A stretch of 46,267 nt of DNA from Verrucomicrobiota bacterium (GTDB lineage: Bacteria > Verrucomicrobiota > Verrucomicrobiia > Verrucomicrobiales > Akkermansiaceae). Position numbers and translations under genes: made by a program. The notes under the pieces are model-generated. The model saw nothing but the letters and a program-made list of their open reading frames with translations, did not search any database and had not been told where the DNA came from. The stretch spans positions 1 to 46,267 of the forward strand of contig JAPLUI010000262.1 of the NCBI GenBank assembly GCA_026397725.1, given 5' to 3'. Below, piece by piece: positions 45,965 to 46,267 of the stretch (its first letter is position 1; every line of letters begins with the position of its first letter).

Positions 45965-46125
45965 GATGAGAAGGTTCCTGGTGTGTTATCAAAAAATTGC
46001 TTGAGCCTTGCCGGGGACGCTGATTCTCCGACCTCTTCCGCCAAGCGTCGCCCGCGTGATGATAAGGTTCCTGGTGTGTTATGATGATAAGGTTCCTGGT
46101 GTGTTATCAAAAAATTGCTTGAGCC
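45965..46125. repeat. 25-bp repeat, three copies, two with a shared 18-bp extension
   Basis: Copies lie at 45965-45989 (one mismatch), 46058-46082 and 46083-46107, the last two directly in tandem. Each contains AAGGTTCCTGGTGTGTTAT. The first and third are followed by the same 18 bases (CAAAAAATTGCTTGAGCC) at 45990-46007 and 46108-46125. The intervening 50 bp is not repeated, so it is not a CRISPR array. Confidence 0.85.
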
Positions 46126-46267
46126 CAACCCTGTCTCTAACTCATTCCGATGATTCCCTCCCCTCGGGTCCACCTGGGCCTCCCACAGGCATCACGGATG
46201 CTCCCATTTTACCGCCCGGCCCCCTGTCCGCGAGCTTTCCTTTGGAGGGGTTGCTCATGGCGCAGCC

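Larger units (their letters stand above)
45696..46267. other. Upstream region of the fusion gene with repeats, no confident gene
   Basis: The region should hold the promoter of the transglutaminase-esterase gene, but no consensus boxes were convincing. It contains a 117-bp inverted-repeat element and a 25-bp repeat in three copies. A 38-codon minus-strand ORF at 46142-46258 (Gly/Pro-rich, start MSNPSKGKLADRG) is at the window edge and cannot be judged. Confidence 0.45.

Noticed and set aside
45631..46173. 180-codon minus-strand ORF at the right end
   Set aside because: It overlaps the start of the fusion gene in another frame and is built from the palindromic element and the 25-bp repeats.
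1..46267. tRNA and rRNA genes
   Set aside because: No cloverleaf with a GGTTCGAATCC-type arm and no rRNA-like conserved stretch was recognised by eye; a tRNAscan/Infernal search would settle this.

Overview
The window is GC-rich and reads as a chromosomal segment from a member of the Verrucomicrobiota (PVC group). This is inferred, not proven. The support is: giant secreted RCC1/cadherin-like proteins that end in an Asp-rich 'DxDxDG...LVEYAFGLDP...FMRLKV' tail; a long SecA with a SEC-C zinc tail; a GH29 fucosidase and a GH92/basic-secretory-protein remnant; a 'FRGP' PQQ-propeller protein; a DUF502 membrane protein; and many short dispersed palindromic repeats.

Layout: (1) 1-1.9 kb, hsdM, the methylase subunit of a type I restriction-modification system, whose partners are outside the window to the left. 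(2) 1.9-3.3 kb, no confident long gene, but one copy of a short conserved peptide-coding repeat and two hairpins. (3) 3.3-6.45 kb, secA. (4) 6.6-33.7 kb, two giant same-strand genes only 22 bp apart, coding for 2825 and 6180 residues. They consist of four and nine ~675-residue modules. Every one of the 13 modules carries exactly seven RCC1 blades, 91 in all, so the operon encodes strings of 13 seven-bladed beta-propellers. (5) 33.8-34.7 kb, a divergent unit with a likely promoter, an unlisted 34-residue lipoprotein and a DUF502 membrane protein. (6) 34.75-37.95 kb, a gene graveyard: a GH92/metallopeptidase chimera, broken C-terminal fragments, a cluster of REP-like hairpins, and the second copy of the short peptide repeat in opposite orientation. 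(7) 37.96-42.8 kb, an exported GH29 alpha-L-fucosidase divergent from a PQQ-like propeller protein and an SppA-type signal peptide peptidase, with a 10-bp tandem repeat in the divergent intergenic region. (8) 43-46.3 kb, direct and inverted repeats on either side of a fused transglutaminase-like/alpha-beta hydrolase exported protein.

Theme: almost every intact product is exported or acts in export or the envelope (SecA, SppA, two giant surface/secreted proteins, lipoprotein, DUF502, fucosidase, PQQ propeller, transglutaminase-esterase). The most unusual content is the giant propeller operon and the short peptide-coding repeat. All identifications were made by reading motifs; no database search was possible. 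Module boundaries are approximate to a few tens of bases.
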